Below, in pieces: positions 30,460 to 41,300 of a stretch of DNA of 64,000 nucleotides (the stretch's first letter is position 1; each line of letters starts with the position of its first letter). The DNA comes from Lepidodermella squamata (lineage: Eukaryota > Gastrotricha): NCBI GenBank assembly GCA_047495785.1, contig JBLDXI010000033.1, positions 1,798,001 to 1,862,000 on the forward strand, in the 5' to 3' direction. The translations under genes and the position numbers were made by a program. A model generated the notes under the pieces. The model ran no database searches. It was given only the letters and a program-made list of their open reading frames with translations, and was not told the origin of the DNA.

Positions 30460-32814
30460 TCAGTCGCTGGCAGGCGCTCCGTTGGCTGCCACCATCCATG
30501 AGTGGTGCTGTCTGCGCTTCGTTCCCGTGCGCAGGCGGTCGCTGCTCTTCCGCAGTGCGTGGCACTTCCACGCGAACGAGAACTGCTCCGCCGGAATTAG
30601 GTTATCTTTTTTGTTGTCCTCTTCGATCTAAAAGATCAAACACAATTAGCACAATTAATCGCTGGAGAATCAGTGCGTTTGGCATAATAAAAGACAAATT
30701 ACATACCGTGAATTCACTAATAGTGGAGATTCTAGAAATCGCGGGAATTAACAGACATATGAACTTATGTTAAAGGTCGCCCTACTTGGATTCCTGATGC
30801 TGATGCCCAGTTATTCAATTTAAATAATTACCGGATAAAAATCGTGTTATAGGTCATGATTATGAGGCTGAATCTGAACCCTGCACAAATCTCGGTAGCG
30901 TTGTCTGAGTCGGAAAAATCGCCTAATGGAAATGTATGTGAACCTGAACCTGTTTAGTTTTTACAATTTTAAACGAAGCGATTCGTTGGATTTTACAGGT
31001 GCTATTCGACAGGTTTTACGACCGCCCGTTTCAACGTGAATAAAGCAAAATCCAGTGTTCTGAGAATTTGTTTCATAATAATGCTATTTTCTCTGCGGTT
31101 TTCTTTTTTTCGTAAGTTCAAAGCCACGAATTCCTGTCAATTTTTATTCATTTCGCTTCAAGTTGGCCGTCTATCAAGGGGCACCGCGAATAATGACCTT
31201 CAAAGTCTTAAACTAAATGCCCACTCAATAGACTGAGGTTAGATAGCCAGGGAGCTTTTGAAATACCAAAATATGAAGTTATCGAATCCCATGTTTGATA
31301 TTCACTGAAACCTTGACTATTCAAACCTTGGCGAGCTCTTCTGGCGAAAGCAGCGGCAGTCGCAGGTAGACAACAGCGTTGCGAGCGACAGCGCCCGCCG
31401 ACTTGCCCTGCGTCACCGAGTTGATGTTCGCCCACTCGCGAACGGCGCTCAGCAGCTCCAGCTCGTCCATGTTGATGCGGTCCGACTGCAGGATGAACGC
31501 AAGTGCGCTCTCCGACAGCTCGTGCACACTTTTGTCCCGGAACACTTCCGCGGCGTGGTCTTCCACGTAGGCGATGGCGCGCTGCTTCAGCTCGTCGCGG
31601 CCATACGTCACGGCGACCCGAAGTGCTTCACACGCGTTTTGCGGCGACATTGAATTCTGCAAAAATTTCACAAAATATCGATTATCGATTTTGCTGATCC
31701 TGATTGATTTTGATCCCAATAATTTATCATTTGTTTTTGTTTTCATGCCCCCCACTGGTGGGGGTGAGCCGAGTCCCGGAGGCACTGCAATACCGGGCCG
31801 ACTCGTGGGCAGGGTCCAGCAAGCTGGCGCCACCTGCCCTGCTAGCCAAAAATCGGGCTAATATCGTAGGCCCCACATGGAGGCCGTTGTAGATATTAAA
31901 CTACAAAGAACAGATACTACACTTTGATCATAGCCAAAAAGGCCGAGAAGCGATAAAGAAGGGAACGCCAAAAATTGGCTCGGCCGGATTCTAGATTGCA
32001 GCGAATATCGATTCGTAACTTCGCGTGCATATCCAAACCAGTTTTATGAGGGAAAAAACAAAAGAAGCAGCTTGTGCCGCCCGGAATCGAACCAAGACAG
32101 TCAGAAATACCAAACAATGTTGAACCCTGAAAGCATTTCTTTTCTATTTTAGATAATCTGGGCTAGAATTAAAGATGTTTCTGATTCAAATTCCTAATGA
32201 TTTTTTATTTTTGTCTGGTAATTTAACCCGTGCATTCTCCGGCTGTTCAACCATTTTCCATTTCCATTACATTTTTGCCCAAATTTCCCGAAATCAATTT
32301 TCGATTATTTTTCATTTTTACAAAAAAGCTAACCTGGAGAAACGAGATGACGGCCTTTTGAAGGTCGTCGAGGCCGTACTCGATGGCGGCTCCGATGGTG
32401 TCGAAGGCCATTTTCGGCGCGATCGACAGCGTGTTTGTGTAGATGTACTCGAGGATGGCGAGAAAGACTTCGGGCGCAATGTCCGATAGCACGAGCGGCG
32501 TTTCTGTGTCCTGTTTGCCCTGCTTCGACTGCTGCTCAGTGAACATGGCCTTGAACACCTGGCAACGAGCCATTATTATGCACCGGTGCGCGCATATTTG
32601 CTTGCGCTGAGGTCCAACGATAAATTTGATGTCGCTGAAAAAAATAATCCATATTATAAAAAATATGTTTCATATTTTATTTAAAATAAAATTTGGGAGC
32701 TATTATTTTAGTTTATTTTTACCTGAATTCCTTGTTATTGACTAGCTTCTTCATTTCGGACGCGAATGTGTTGGCATCGCCACGAATTCGAATCGCACTG
32801 TCCTCTTTTCCCAT
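30460..32814 (-). CDS. BTBD19: BTB/POZ domain-containing protein 19
   Basis: Minus-strand gene, 296 residues. Exons 32723-32814, 32334-32634, 31327-31656 and 30460-30627; all joins keep frame. An N-terminal BTB domain (MKKLVNNKEFSDIKFIVGPQ, AHRCIIMARCQVFKAMF, VFLAILEYIYTNTL, AAIEYGLDDLQKAVI) is followed by a BACK domain (CEALRVAVTYGRDELKQRAIAYVEDHA...LSESALAFILQSDRINMDELELLSAVREWA). The small last exon carries LIPAEQFSFAWKCHALRK, which closely resembles the C-terminus of vertebrate BTBD19 as I recall it, and this fixes both the identity and the distant exon. Function is poorly known; BTB-BACK proteins often serve as Cullin-3 adaptors. Intron 2 hosts a U2 snRNA copy in the same orientation. 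Confidence 0.85.
31747..31954 (-). ncRNA. U2 snRNA (variant copy)
   Basis: Minus strand, 5' end ATCGCTTCTCGGCC at 31954. It contains the branch-site pairing segment GTGTAGTATCTGTTCTT, an Sm site GATTTTTGG, stem-loop III around GGGCAGG...CCTGCCC and stem-loop IV with TATTGCAGTGCC. The core (31762-31954, 193 bases) has normal U2 length. A further short hairpin (CCCCCAC/GTGGGGG) follows. Relative to the canonical sequence it has one extra U after GGCC and a U for A in GGCUAAGAUC, the U6-pairing region, so it may be a variant or an early pseudogene. It lies in intron 2 of BTBD19. Confidence 0.8.
32074..32110 (-). pseudogene. tRNA 3'-half remnant
   Basis: Minus strand reads CTTGGTTCGATTCCGGGCGGCAC, like a T-arm plus part of an acceptor stem; no matching 5' half is recognisable. 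It stands about 120 bases upstream of the U2 copy at 31954, an arrangement similar to the tRNA-Gly/U2 pair at 8.4-8.8 kb. Confidence 0.35.
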
Positions 32815-33188
32815 TTATTAAGGATTTTTTGATAAATTGACTAAAAATCGAGAACAGCGTGAAAACAAACCAAATCAAAATAACGATCATTTTATTAATA
32901 AAGCAGAATAAAATCATGGTTAGGTAAATATTTGTAACAGATGAAATTTAACAATTGAAGCTACATTTAGGGAAATATTTTATCCGATCGAGCCTAATGC
33001 GCCAGAAAATTTCAAAATTCAAGGAAATTGATAATGGTAACTGAAAAATTGTTCGTCAAATTTCAACTTTTGTTCAAAATTTTGGAAATTTCAAAGATAT
33101 TCGCCAAATTTCAATATTTTCATGCGCATTTTCTCTTCTATATCACAATATTAAAAGCGTTCAGTCGACGGAAATTATATTAAAACTA

Positions 33189-35882
33189 TCACGCAGCTCG
33201 TTGTCCGGGCTTTAAGCTGAACCCGCCACCTGCAAACCGAGGCATATCGGGCCGATTTTGCGGAATGATTGGCGGCAGAGCACCGCCACTCGCACCCACC
33301 ACCGCGCCACCGGCCTGCTCAGCCGACGTTAGGGCTTTGTTCAACAGCCTCTCATCCACCGCCATGCGCTCCTTCTTCTTCTGAACGTAGTACTTCTTCT
33401 TCACCTCGGCCAACTCGCGGCCGAGTCGATCGAGTTCGAAACGAGATTCCGAGATCTGGCCCTCGTACATGTTCAACTCGCCAGCCATCGCTTTCATCTG
33501 CTTCGTTTTTTCCTTCAGAATTTGCTGGTATAGCGACAACTGCTCGGCGACCTCAGGACCCGGCTGCCTGGCGAGGATGTGCTTCAGTTCAAGGTACAAT
33601 TTATCCTTTTCTTGAACCATCAACTCCTTTTCAACGACCTCTTGCGTTTTCGTGATCAGCCGCTTTTGAAGATGCTGCGTTTTCTTGATCATTTCATAAG
33701 TCGATGGGTCTGAGCCTTCTAATTTTCGCCAACGGTGGACGTTCAGAGGGTTTTCGAGTTCCTCCTCCAGCGCCTTGCAACGTGTCCTTTCTTGCAATAG
33801 TTGCTTCTGAAGGTGGTAGACCTCGCGTTTCAACTCGTCAACATTCGCGACAGACCGTTGTAAGATGCCCTTTTCACGGCGCATCTTGCGAATTTCAAGC
33901 TTCAAAATCCTGATATCTTCGATTCGCTGATTGAATTGTTGCTCGCCCTTGTTCAAAACTGATTGTTGGATTTTGATCTTTTCGTACAACAACGCCAATT
34001 CATCGTTTCGCCGTACTAACTGGGTGCCCAGGATGTCACGTTCAGCAACGACTTGTTCGAGTTCCTTCTTCTGACGAAGGCGCTCAGCGTCCGCATCGGC
34101 GATGATTTTCAGCAATTTCCGCTCCTCCTGTTGCTGGCTGTTGATGTAAGCCTTAGTTTGAGCCATTTGCGACTTCAATTGAGTCAATTCAGCACTCAGC
34201 ATTTCCTTCTCATCCGTCACCTTTTGCTTTTCGTGATGCTCCTTTACGAGTTGAGCTTCTTTCGAGTTGATTTCCTCCTTCAGTTGATCGATCTGGTGGT
34301 TGGTGATCTTCAGTTTCCGCCGCATTTCTGTGATTTCATCCTGGCTTTCGATCAAATTCTTCGAGTACAGATTTCGATCACTTCGAACGGCCTCGTAAAG
34401 ATTTTGCTGTTGTTTCAACTTAGTCTCGGCCTCGGCGATTTTCTTCTTCAGATCGAAAATCTCCATTTCGCGGACTTTCACCTCCTCCATGTGCTTCAAC
34501 ACTTTTTGAGTTAGATCCGACGCCTCGTTGATGTAACGATCTCGTTCCTTCTCGAGTTGGTAAATGATTTTACGCTGCTTCTGCGCCTCTTCTCGGTAGT
34601 TGGCGATTTCCTGGTCAAGATTTCGCCGAGCTTGTTCGTGAACCTTAACCAAGTCCATTTGTTTCGAGGTTTGAGCCGCGGCTTTCTGACAATTTTTGTT
34701 CAAAACATCGCGTTCTCGTTGTAGCTCTTCAATCTGCTTCTTGTCCATTTCGTTCTGCTTCTTCGCGAGTTCCATCTCCTTCTCCAGGGTATTGATCTGC
34801 GTTCGGAACATGTCGCGCTGCTCGTCAGCTTCAGACTTAGCCTCCTCAACCTGTCGCAGTTTTCGCTGAATCGCCTCTCGTTGTTTAGTGACCTTTGAAA
34901 TGTCGGATTTCAGGCCATTAATATCTTCTTCCTTTCGACGCAACTCGGCGACTCGTTCCTGATTTTGACGTGCGAGCTCCGCAGCGGCGGCAGCTTGCTC
35001 GTCGTGGTCGTCCTGAAGTTTCGCTAAACGTTGCTGCAAAACTTCCATCTCTTTCGAAGTTCTCTCTGTTGCGATCTTCTGCTCGCGAATAATTTGCTCA
35101 TTTCGAGTCATGTCCAACTTGTAGCGTTCGAGTTGGGACGTAAGTTGACGAATTTCGTCTGATTTCGACTCGCAGTCAGCCTTGACGTGTCTGATTTCAG
35201 CCTCCAGTTTGTCTTTACGTCGAGACTCACGTTGGGCCTCATTTTGTTTCATAGTAATATCCTGAGTTAACTCAGTAATCTTGTTTGATAACTCCTGTTT
35301 CTCAGCCTCAGTGTTCTGGCTTAATTGAACAGCAGAGTTTAATTGAGATCGTAGCTCAGCGATCTGTTGAAGTTGCTCATCTCGTTGTCGAGATAAGTCT
35401 TCTTTCATCTTCAGCAGCTCATTGACTGAATGCTCTTGTCCTACAGCTAGACCAGCGCCTTGCTCCACAAGCTTTGACAAATTTGCAATTTCTGTTTTGA
35501 GTTGTTGAATGGTCTCTTTGGCACGCGTTTCTTTCTCGTGAGAAGCATCAACCATCTTCCAAGCTTTCTCAATCTCTTTCTTCAACGCTGCAATGGTTGA
35601 TTGATCCTCTTGAGATAACTTGAGCGCAGTTGAGACTTTGGCAGAGTTAGCAACGATTTCAGCGTTCAATTCACGACATTTCGACATGAGACGCTTCTCC
35701 GAGTCATGGCTCTTCTTGAGAGCGCGATGTAGCTTCTCGTATTCAACACGAAACTTCTCGAGGCTTTTATCCCCGAGAAGCTCCTGCATAACTTCATGAT
35801 AGTCTTTTTCCAACTGCTCAAACTGGCTGTCATCGATTGACACCTTCTCGGATGTTCCAGTTTTCTTTTCGTCACCCATCAT
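33189..35882 (-). CDS. CFAP58: Cilia- and flagella-associated protein 58
   Basis: Single-exon 897-residue protein, almost entirely coiled coil. Known homologues are axoneme/basal body proteins needed for sperm flagella. The family start is visible (FEQLEKDYHEVMQELLGDKSLEKFRVEYEKLH), as are RLMSKCRELNAEIV, the C-terminal NPLNVHRWRKLEGSDPSTYEMI and KTQHLQKRLI...EKELMVQEKDKLYLELK. Length is close to vertebrate CFAP58 (about 870). The final about 45 residues are Gly/Ala/Pro-rich. The start is one of two adjacent ATGs (35882 or 35879). It is transcribed away from LRRC34, 1.1 kb distant. Confidence 0.93.
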   Translation of the reverse strand: MMGDEKKTGTSEKVSIDDSQFEQLEKDYHEVMQELLGDKSLEKFRVEYEKLHRALKKSHDSEKRLMSKCRELNAEIVANSAKVSTALKLSQEDQSTIAALKKEIEKAWKMVDASHEKETRAKETIQQLKTEIANLSKLVEQGAGLAVGQEHSVNELLKMKEDLSRQRDEQLQQIAELRSQLNSAVQLSQNTEAEKQELSNKITELTQDITMKQNEAQRESRRKDKLEAEIRHVKADCESKSDEIRQLTSQLERYKLDMTRNEQIIREQKIATERTSKEMEVLQQRLAKLQDDHDEQAAAAAELARQNQERVAELRRKEEDINGLKSDISKVTKQREAIQRKLRQVEEAKSEADEQRDMFRTQINTLEKEMELAKKQNEMDKKQIEELQRERDVLNKNCQKAAAQTSKQMDLVKVHEQARRNLDQEIANYREEAQKQRKIIYQLEKERDRYINEASDLTQKVLKHMEEVKVREMEIFDLKKKIAEAETKLKQQQNLYEAVRSDRNLYSKNLIESQDEITEMRRKLKITNHQIDQLKEEINSKEAQLVKEHHEKQKVTDEKEMLSAELTQLKSQMAQTKAYINSQQQEERKLLKIIADADAERLRQKKELEQVVAERDILGTQLVRRNDELALLYEKIKIQQSVLNKGEQQFNQRIEDIRILKLEIRKMRREKGILQRSVANVDELKREVYHLQKQLLQERTRCKALEEELENPLNVHRWRKLEGSDPSTYEMIKKTQHLQKRLITKTQEVVEKELMVQEKDKLYLELKHILARQPGPEVAEQLSLYQQILKEKTKQMKAMAGELNMYEGQISESRFELDRLGRELAEVKKKYYVQKKKERMAVDERLLNKALTSAEQAGGAVVGASGGALPPIIPQNRPDMPRFAGGGFSLKPGQRAA

Positions 35883-36175
35883 GCAAATACTATTCCTAGA
35901 TAAGCAGAATTAACTCTTATGGAAAAGTAATCATGAACAATGGGGAAATAACTTTTCACAGGCAGAGACACAAAGAGAGAGGGAGAGAGAGCGAGTCAAC
36001 ACAGATTAGAACCCGGGAGTCTTCCGGATCGAGAGAGATTACTCAGTGTTCTTGCTGCCGCAGTCGACGCTGTTGCTAAGCAGTAAAGAATATTAATTTT
36101 TTGTATATTATTATAAATAAAATATTTCAAAATTTGGCGTCACCAAAATAAAATTATTTGGAGAACGAACAGACG

Positions 36176-36188
36176 TTGCCAAGTTACA
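36176..36188 (+). promoter_or_regulatory. Possible RFX X-box between CFAP58 and LRRC34
   Basis: GTTGCCAAGTTAC resembles the RFX binding site (RYYRYY, 1-3 bases, RRNRAC) with one mismatch. It lies 294 bp upstream of the CFAP58 start, in the region shared with LRRC34. RFX factors activate ciliary genes across animals. A single motif match by eye is weak evidence. Confidence 0.3.
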
Positions 36189-36269
36189 GCGGCGCTCCGC
36201 CAGTTTCACTCCATGTTATTAACTTGAACTGATCCGCTGAGAAGAAGCAGCCTCTTTGGTGAGATTACT

Positions 36270-36648
36270 TCAAATCCCAAATATCAGTAGCTGGTTGGGC
36301 CCCTAATGCCTTAAGAAGTTACCCCAGATTTCCTGGAAGACTCCGCGAGATTAGGGCACTCCCAAATCTACCAGCATCTACCAAAATATCTCCGACCTGA
36401 AGTTTGCGGATTTTTTTGTTATTTCGCAGCGCAAGAAAGGTCCATCTCATCAAATTAAGGCTGCAATATGTAGAATAGACGCTTTCAAATACTCCTTCTT
36501 CAATCGCACTAGAGATGCGTGGAATAGCCTTTCTGATGACGTAGTATGTACCAATCATTCTAGTTTCAAACTATTTGTGAAAAACAATCCTGACGTTTTT
36601 GAAAATTACCTCCCAAGTGTGGTGAAGCGCCGTTCTCGAACAATGTAA
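36270..36648 (+). mobile_element. Non-LTR retrotransposon (LINE) C-terminal remnant
   Basis: The frame ending at 36646-36648 reads YSFFNRTRDAWNSLSDDVV...SSFKLFVKNN, the usual C-terminal end of reverse transcriptase ORFs from LINEs of the CR1/Jockey-like type (FFNRVVxxWNSLP, then SFKxxL). Upstream the similarity continues in other frames with a stop and shifts, so this is a decayed 3' fragment. It lies between CFAP58 and LRRC34. Confidence 0.7.
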
Positions 36649-37011
36649 GAGTTATGCGTGTGCTTCATTTTAATATGCTGAATTCAATGATGAAATTTGC
36701 AAATAAACGATACAATACATTACAATTGATGTTAATGTTATTGGGTTCGATCCGGTGTCAGAAAGCACTCGTTTCGTTAGAAGAATTGTGACTGTTGGTG
36801 ATTGTTTTTCTCACCAATGGCGATATCGACCTACATCTTTGCTACTACATAGTATCACTTCTTGATTGGATGTTTATAGAGAGATGCCCAACGCTTCTAA
36901 CTGGTCCCGAGGCCTTGATGGATTACAGCAGTAGTCATTTCGCTAGGCCCAATGTTAATTATAAAATTCTTTTCTTTGTCTCTAGAACCGGTTCTACAGA
37001 GTTCTATAGAC

Positions 37012-38362
37012 ATGTCAATGTTAAATGATGTGATCGACATTTACATGAAGACATGCCGCAAGCAAGGCGTTGCAACTCACCCCTTCGTCATGGCTATGTT
37101 TGACTTCCTAGCCATGCGACGCAAACGCTCAAATATTCACCTTCAGTTGGCCGGTGACAACTATCTGGTCACAGTTCAGCGGATTTTCGACGCAGACCTG
37201 TTGCCTCTTTGCACAGTTCTGAACTCAACAACAGCTATCATCAGTCTTGATTTAAGGTACAACAGAATTACCGATCATGGAGCGGTGGTTATTTCTCAAA
37301 TGCTGGAGAAAAATACGTCGCTGAAACATTTATCACTTATGTGCAACGACATCGGACCAGACGGTGGTGCAGCAATAGCTAAATCTCTAATGAAAAATGT
37401 CACCCTCAGAAGTCTACAACTGACAGGAAATAAAATCGGCAAAAAGGGTGGCATGGCGCTCGCAGAAGCTCTGCAAATCAACAGCTCTCTGGAAGCGTTG
37501 GACTGCGGAGACTGCGATCTAGAAATTGACAGTTTGATCGCATTAGCCACAGTTCTACGCGCTAACACGTCGATCAAGTCACTCAATGTGAGCCGGCCTC
37601 TACTGACATCAGTCCAGGAGGAATCACTTGTTCATTACGGTGAAATGCTGCGAGTTAACGTCTCACTTCAAGAGCTGCATCTCGAGAAATTGGACGTTCG
37701 AGATTTCGGCATGGCTCGAATCAGCGATGCCCTTGTTCTAAATTCTCAGCTGAAGGTTCTTAATCTAAGAAAGTAAGCATTTTATTCCTATGTTTGGATT
37801 TTGGATTGACTTATGTTTTCACAGCAATCGTATAACCCGCGATGGTGCGTTGGTTCTCTCGAAAGCGCTCTCCATGAATTTTTCACTGAAAATTCTTGAC
37901 CTCGGAGCAAATCGGCTCGAAGACCCTGGCGCTATTCGCCTCGCCCAGTGCCTAACAAACAGCAACAACTGCCTGAAGTGCCTCATTGTGACATTCAATA
38001 ACATCAAGAGCGAGGGGCTGTGCGCACTCGCAACTATGATGCAGACAAACTTCTCCATCGACGAGATCTACATGTGGGGCAACATTTTCGACGACAAGTC
38101 AGCTCGCATGTTCGTCGAGCTGCTCGACAATGGGCGGATAAGCTACAGCAAAATCGACATCCGGCCCTACGAAGTCGACGGCGTGGTCTACGTCGCCGAG
38201 CTCAACAACCGACCCCGGCGGCACAGGTACTGGATGCCGTACTACGGCGATGACGTGCCGGAGGAGAATCAGGGCTTCGCGGATTTCGCGAAAATCCGCG
38301 GCGCCCCGCACGATGCGGGAGAAAAGCCGTCGAAAGCAGCGGCGGCCATCGCCGCCCAGTAG
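37012..38362 (+). CDS. LRRC34: Leucine-rich repeat-containing protein 34
   Basis: 432 residues from exons 37012-37772 and 37825-38362 (52-bp intron, in frame). Ribonuclease-inhibitor-type leucine-rich repeats run through most of the protein: LDLRYNRITDHGAVVISQML, LSLMCNDIGPDGGAAIAKSL, LQLTGNKIGKKGGMALAEAL, LDLGANRLEDPGAIRLAQCL and VTFNNIKSEGLCALATMM. The C-terminal IRPYEVDGVVYVAEL...YWMPYYG matches vertebrate LRRC34, a protein reported in germ cells and pluripotent cells. The ATG at 37012 follows a TCTCTAG acceptor by about 26 bases, so a non-coding or leader exon upstream is likely. Confidence 0.88.
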
Positions 38363-39797
38363 TACTCTGCTGAAAAAAACAAGAATCATCTTTTCGATTT
38401 TAATTACGGATAATTAGAACTGTCTATTTTTCTGATCCATGATTTGCGAAAAAATAAAGCTTTACGATTGATAGTCTGGCTTTGATGAGTTTTTCTGAAA
38501 TGAGTAAACGATGATAACGGAAAACGCAACATCGCAATATTTTCATAACTCATATGACGCAATTTTCATTTCATCGTTCAGTTCAGTTCATCGTCACTAG
38601 TCGAATTTGGAAAACCCAATATGGCTTTTTGTTTTCCAGGCAGATTAACTTATTCAGAAATCTAGTCGGCAGATTCACGAAAGCAGGCGCGCCGATTCAA
38701 GCAAGGGCCGCACTACTGACTTATAAAACAACATACCCAGCCAACAACATGAAGCAACATAATACAGGGCGTCCATTTTACAGTGGCAATAATCTTACTT
38801 AGCAATTAAATATCGTTCAAACTAAGTACGTTTCTATATGGAGTACTGCGCATATCATCATTTGATATCCAGTTAGTGCTGCTATTTTAATTTTCTGGGT
38901 CAAATAATGGCTTATGCCTTACTATAAGTGTTTGCACTTTTTAAGCAAATTTTATGAATGGTGCAAATATTTTTCGTTTCAAATCCGATGTAACCGTTAC
39001 TGCTAATTAGCATCGATAAGTAACCATTAATTAATGGCAGCAATTTCCAGATAATAAGTGTAGAGCTAAAATGGAACGAAAAATGGAAGAATATTTGTAA
39101 CGATAAATTTTGTTTCAAAACATCAATCTCAGTTTGTGCGCAAAGAAACGCTGTTGGAAAACTTAGTTTTTATTTTCTGAAGGCGATCATAGCTTAAAAA
39201 AGGCTGAACCACTTCACAATACCAGCTTTAATATTGTTCTTCGCACTGTAACCTTGAACGTAAACGGTTCTCCTAATTGAAAATTTAATTAAGTCGCCCC
39301 GTATAGTCGCTATGCTATCTTTCTTGGCTTTGGGTTTCGTCGCAAAGCCGAAAGTGATTAAAATCCAGATCCGGAAAATGTATTCCTTAATATTCACTTG
39401 TTCGAGTGTAGATGATAACTCTACTTAGGCCGAAAATATATCCCCTTATTTGCTGTAGCCGCCCTAATGTTGAACACCGAACGTAGCTGAATTGAATATT
39501 TCGTACGCACGCGTGAAAATGACCTGTTAGGAAAATTCATGAGCTTATTATTTGAAAATCCTGAAATTTATCGAGTTCTTCGTCCTCCTCAATTCCTCCA
39601 ATCTCTTTTTAACAATGAGTGAATCATCTAATGACCAGACAGTGCGACGCATCGCTGTTTAATTGCTATTTCAGATTACCTAGAGAATGCAAAAACTACT
39701 CGCAAAAGTGGGTCAGCTGCAGAAAAGAATGATATGCGCAGTACGCAGTATAATCTCCATTGCCACTGTAAAAAAGACACCCTGTACAACATGGACG
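38363..39797. other. Intergenic region
   Basis: About 1.4 kb, AT-rich. AATAAA at 38452 probably ends LRRC34. ORFs at 38554-38802, 38912-39118 and 39194-39397 are short, mutually unsupported and without domains. Nothing else seen. Confidence 0.4.
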
Positions 39798-40132
39798 TTA
39801 CTCGGCCGCGATACAAGGCCGCAATGCGTGGCATAGCTCGTCTCTGAGTTGCGAGCAACTGGCCATATCCAGAGGAAGATTTATTAGGTTGATGATGATC
39901 CCAAGCATGAGAGCGGAGGGGTTCGTACACCACACATACTGTAATGCGGAATTTCAGTGGTAGGGTGGCTGAACGGGGCGAACACAAATAACCAAGGCTA
40001 GCGGAATCAGAACGTGCCGAATTTGTAGCGTGTACAAGTGGTAAGTCATTACGACAGCTTGGGCCGCGTTCACGTCAACGCCAGCCGGCGGCTGCATAGG
40101 CTGGACATGCGCCGGTCTTGAAAATGGGCGTT
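39798..40132 (-). CDS. Possible exons of an unrecognised membrane protein
   Basis: Two minus-strand blocks, 39993-40132 and 39798-39938, are separated by a 54-bp GT-AG segment whose removal bypasses the only stop. That is the usual intron size in this window. The joined reading has two hydrophobic stretches (RHVLIPLAL|YVWCTN, SALMLGIIINLINLPLDM) and ends LRDELCHALRPC...AAE, vaguely like the last helix and tail of a rhodopsin-type GPCR. The first block would start in phase 1 after a TATAG acceptor, so 5' exons are missing or unidentified. Speculative. Confidence 0.25.
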
Positions 40133-40432
40133 CTATATTCAAAATATAGACACACCTAAATCTATATTTCGGATTTAGAACAGAAATATTCCCTTTCTCG
40201 TATCGCGCGCTGTATAACCGAAGACCGAAGTGAACCCTAACATGTCATATTCTTAATGGCTGGATATTTATTTGCAAGCCCTGCAATCAGCCCTAATCAA
40301 ATGAATTGATAGTGATAGCATGCAAATAATACCCCACACCACGCATAGCTCACTGATAACTTGAAATATGTGTTGCAGGTTATCGTCCAACCATCATCTC
40401 TCCTCGTCGTAGCCTCATTCATTACCAGAGGG

Positions 40433-40696
40433 TTAGAAGCTTGTCTTGACGGCGTACAGTCGAGAACTTTCTTTTGCTTGTGATGCTCGCCCTTCGCCTC
40501 CAGTCACAGCCTTGACTGCGCCCTTTACAGCGCTCGACAGACCATTATGGTGCCCGCTATGGCTATTATGGCTATTATGGCTACGGCTATTTCCGCGGGC
40601 CGTTTCCTCGAAGGCTGGCTGAGCATTGTCGTCTGCGTTCGCAGTCCAAGCAGCCAAGAGTGTCTGTAATACAATAAAGAATTTGGAAGCTCTCAT
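40433..40696 (-). CDS. Small predicted secreted His/Asn/Ser-rich peptide
   Basis: Single-exon ORF of 87 residues counted from the second Met. The signal peptide (MRASKFFIVLQTLLAAWTANA) is followed by an acidic start (DDNAQPAFEET), a His/Asn/Ser tandem block (SHNSHNSHSGHHNG; the DNA shows a 9-base repeat), then SSAVKGAVKAVTGG and a basic end. No family recognised. It could be a toxin-like, antimicrobial or metal-binding peptide, but nothing decides this. No splice signals are needed. Confidence 0.5.
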   Translation of the reverse strand: MRASKFFIVLQTLLAAWTANADDNAQPAFEETARGNSRSHNSHNSHSGHHNGLSSAVKGAVKAVTGGEGRASQAKESSRLYAVKTSF

Positions 40697-41300
40697 GCAT
40701 ATTAAGGATATCAACCACTAGCATGACGGCGACCAACAGGTTGTTCATAATGATGGTGGTAGAAAAATATAGCAGAACCAGTTGAAATATAAAGAAAATG
40801 TGAAGATATTAACTTTTAGCTGCTACGATCAGCTTATATCGGCTCAACAGTACGTGATATTGCCAACTGAGCTAACGATGTTCCTGTGAAAACAAAGGGA
40901 AACAACGTCACAAGTCACACGGCATTCAGTTAGCGGGTTTAAATTAAATGTTTCGAGCTTTTACTCATCAGGCAGCAACGGAATGCCCAGGCCAGCAGAC
41001 TATTGACGCTTAGCCTTCAATTTATCGCATTGCTGGCAATGCAGCTTCGCCTCTATACGTAATGACAGACTCCATTGTTTGCTCAGGTTCTGAAAAGTTC
41101 TTTTTTGTCAATTTTGCTCGTTTTTATTACGACATGAACATCCTCCTAATTCCTTCTTCAGATACGTCAGATACGGCAGACAACTGATTTCATGATAAAT
41201 AATAAATTGATTAAGTGATTGCTATACTTACCTATGATTGCTATATCATATAACGGTAATCTTATTTCTAATTATTACCATCTTAAACTTACCAAGGATA

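Noticed and set aside
31574-31892. Plus-strand ORFs over the U2 copy (and 8258-8521 over the other)
   Set aside because: Shared peptide similarity between the two loci comes from U2 snRNA sequence, not from a protein.
33269-34514. Plus-strand ORFs opposite CFAP58
   Set aside because: Leu/Phe-rich shadows of coiled-coil codons on the minus strand.
36721-36770. Possible tRNA (GGTTCGATCCGG) near 36735
   Set aside because: Only a T-loop-like string; no acceptor, D or anticodon arms could be built.
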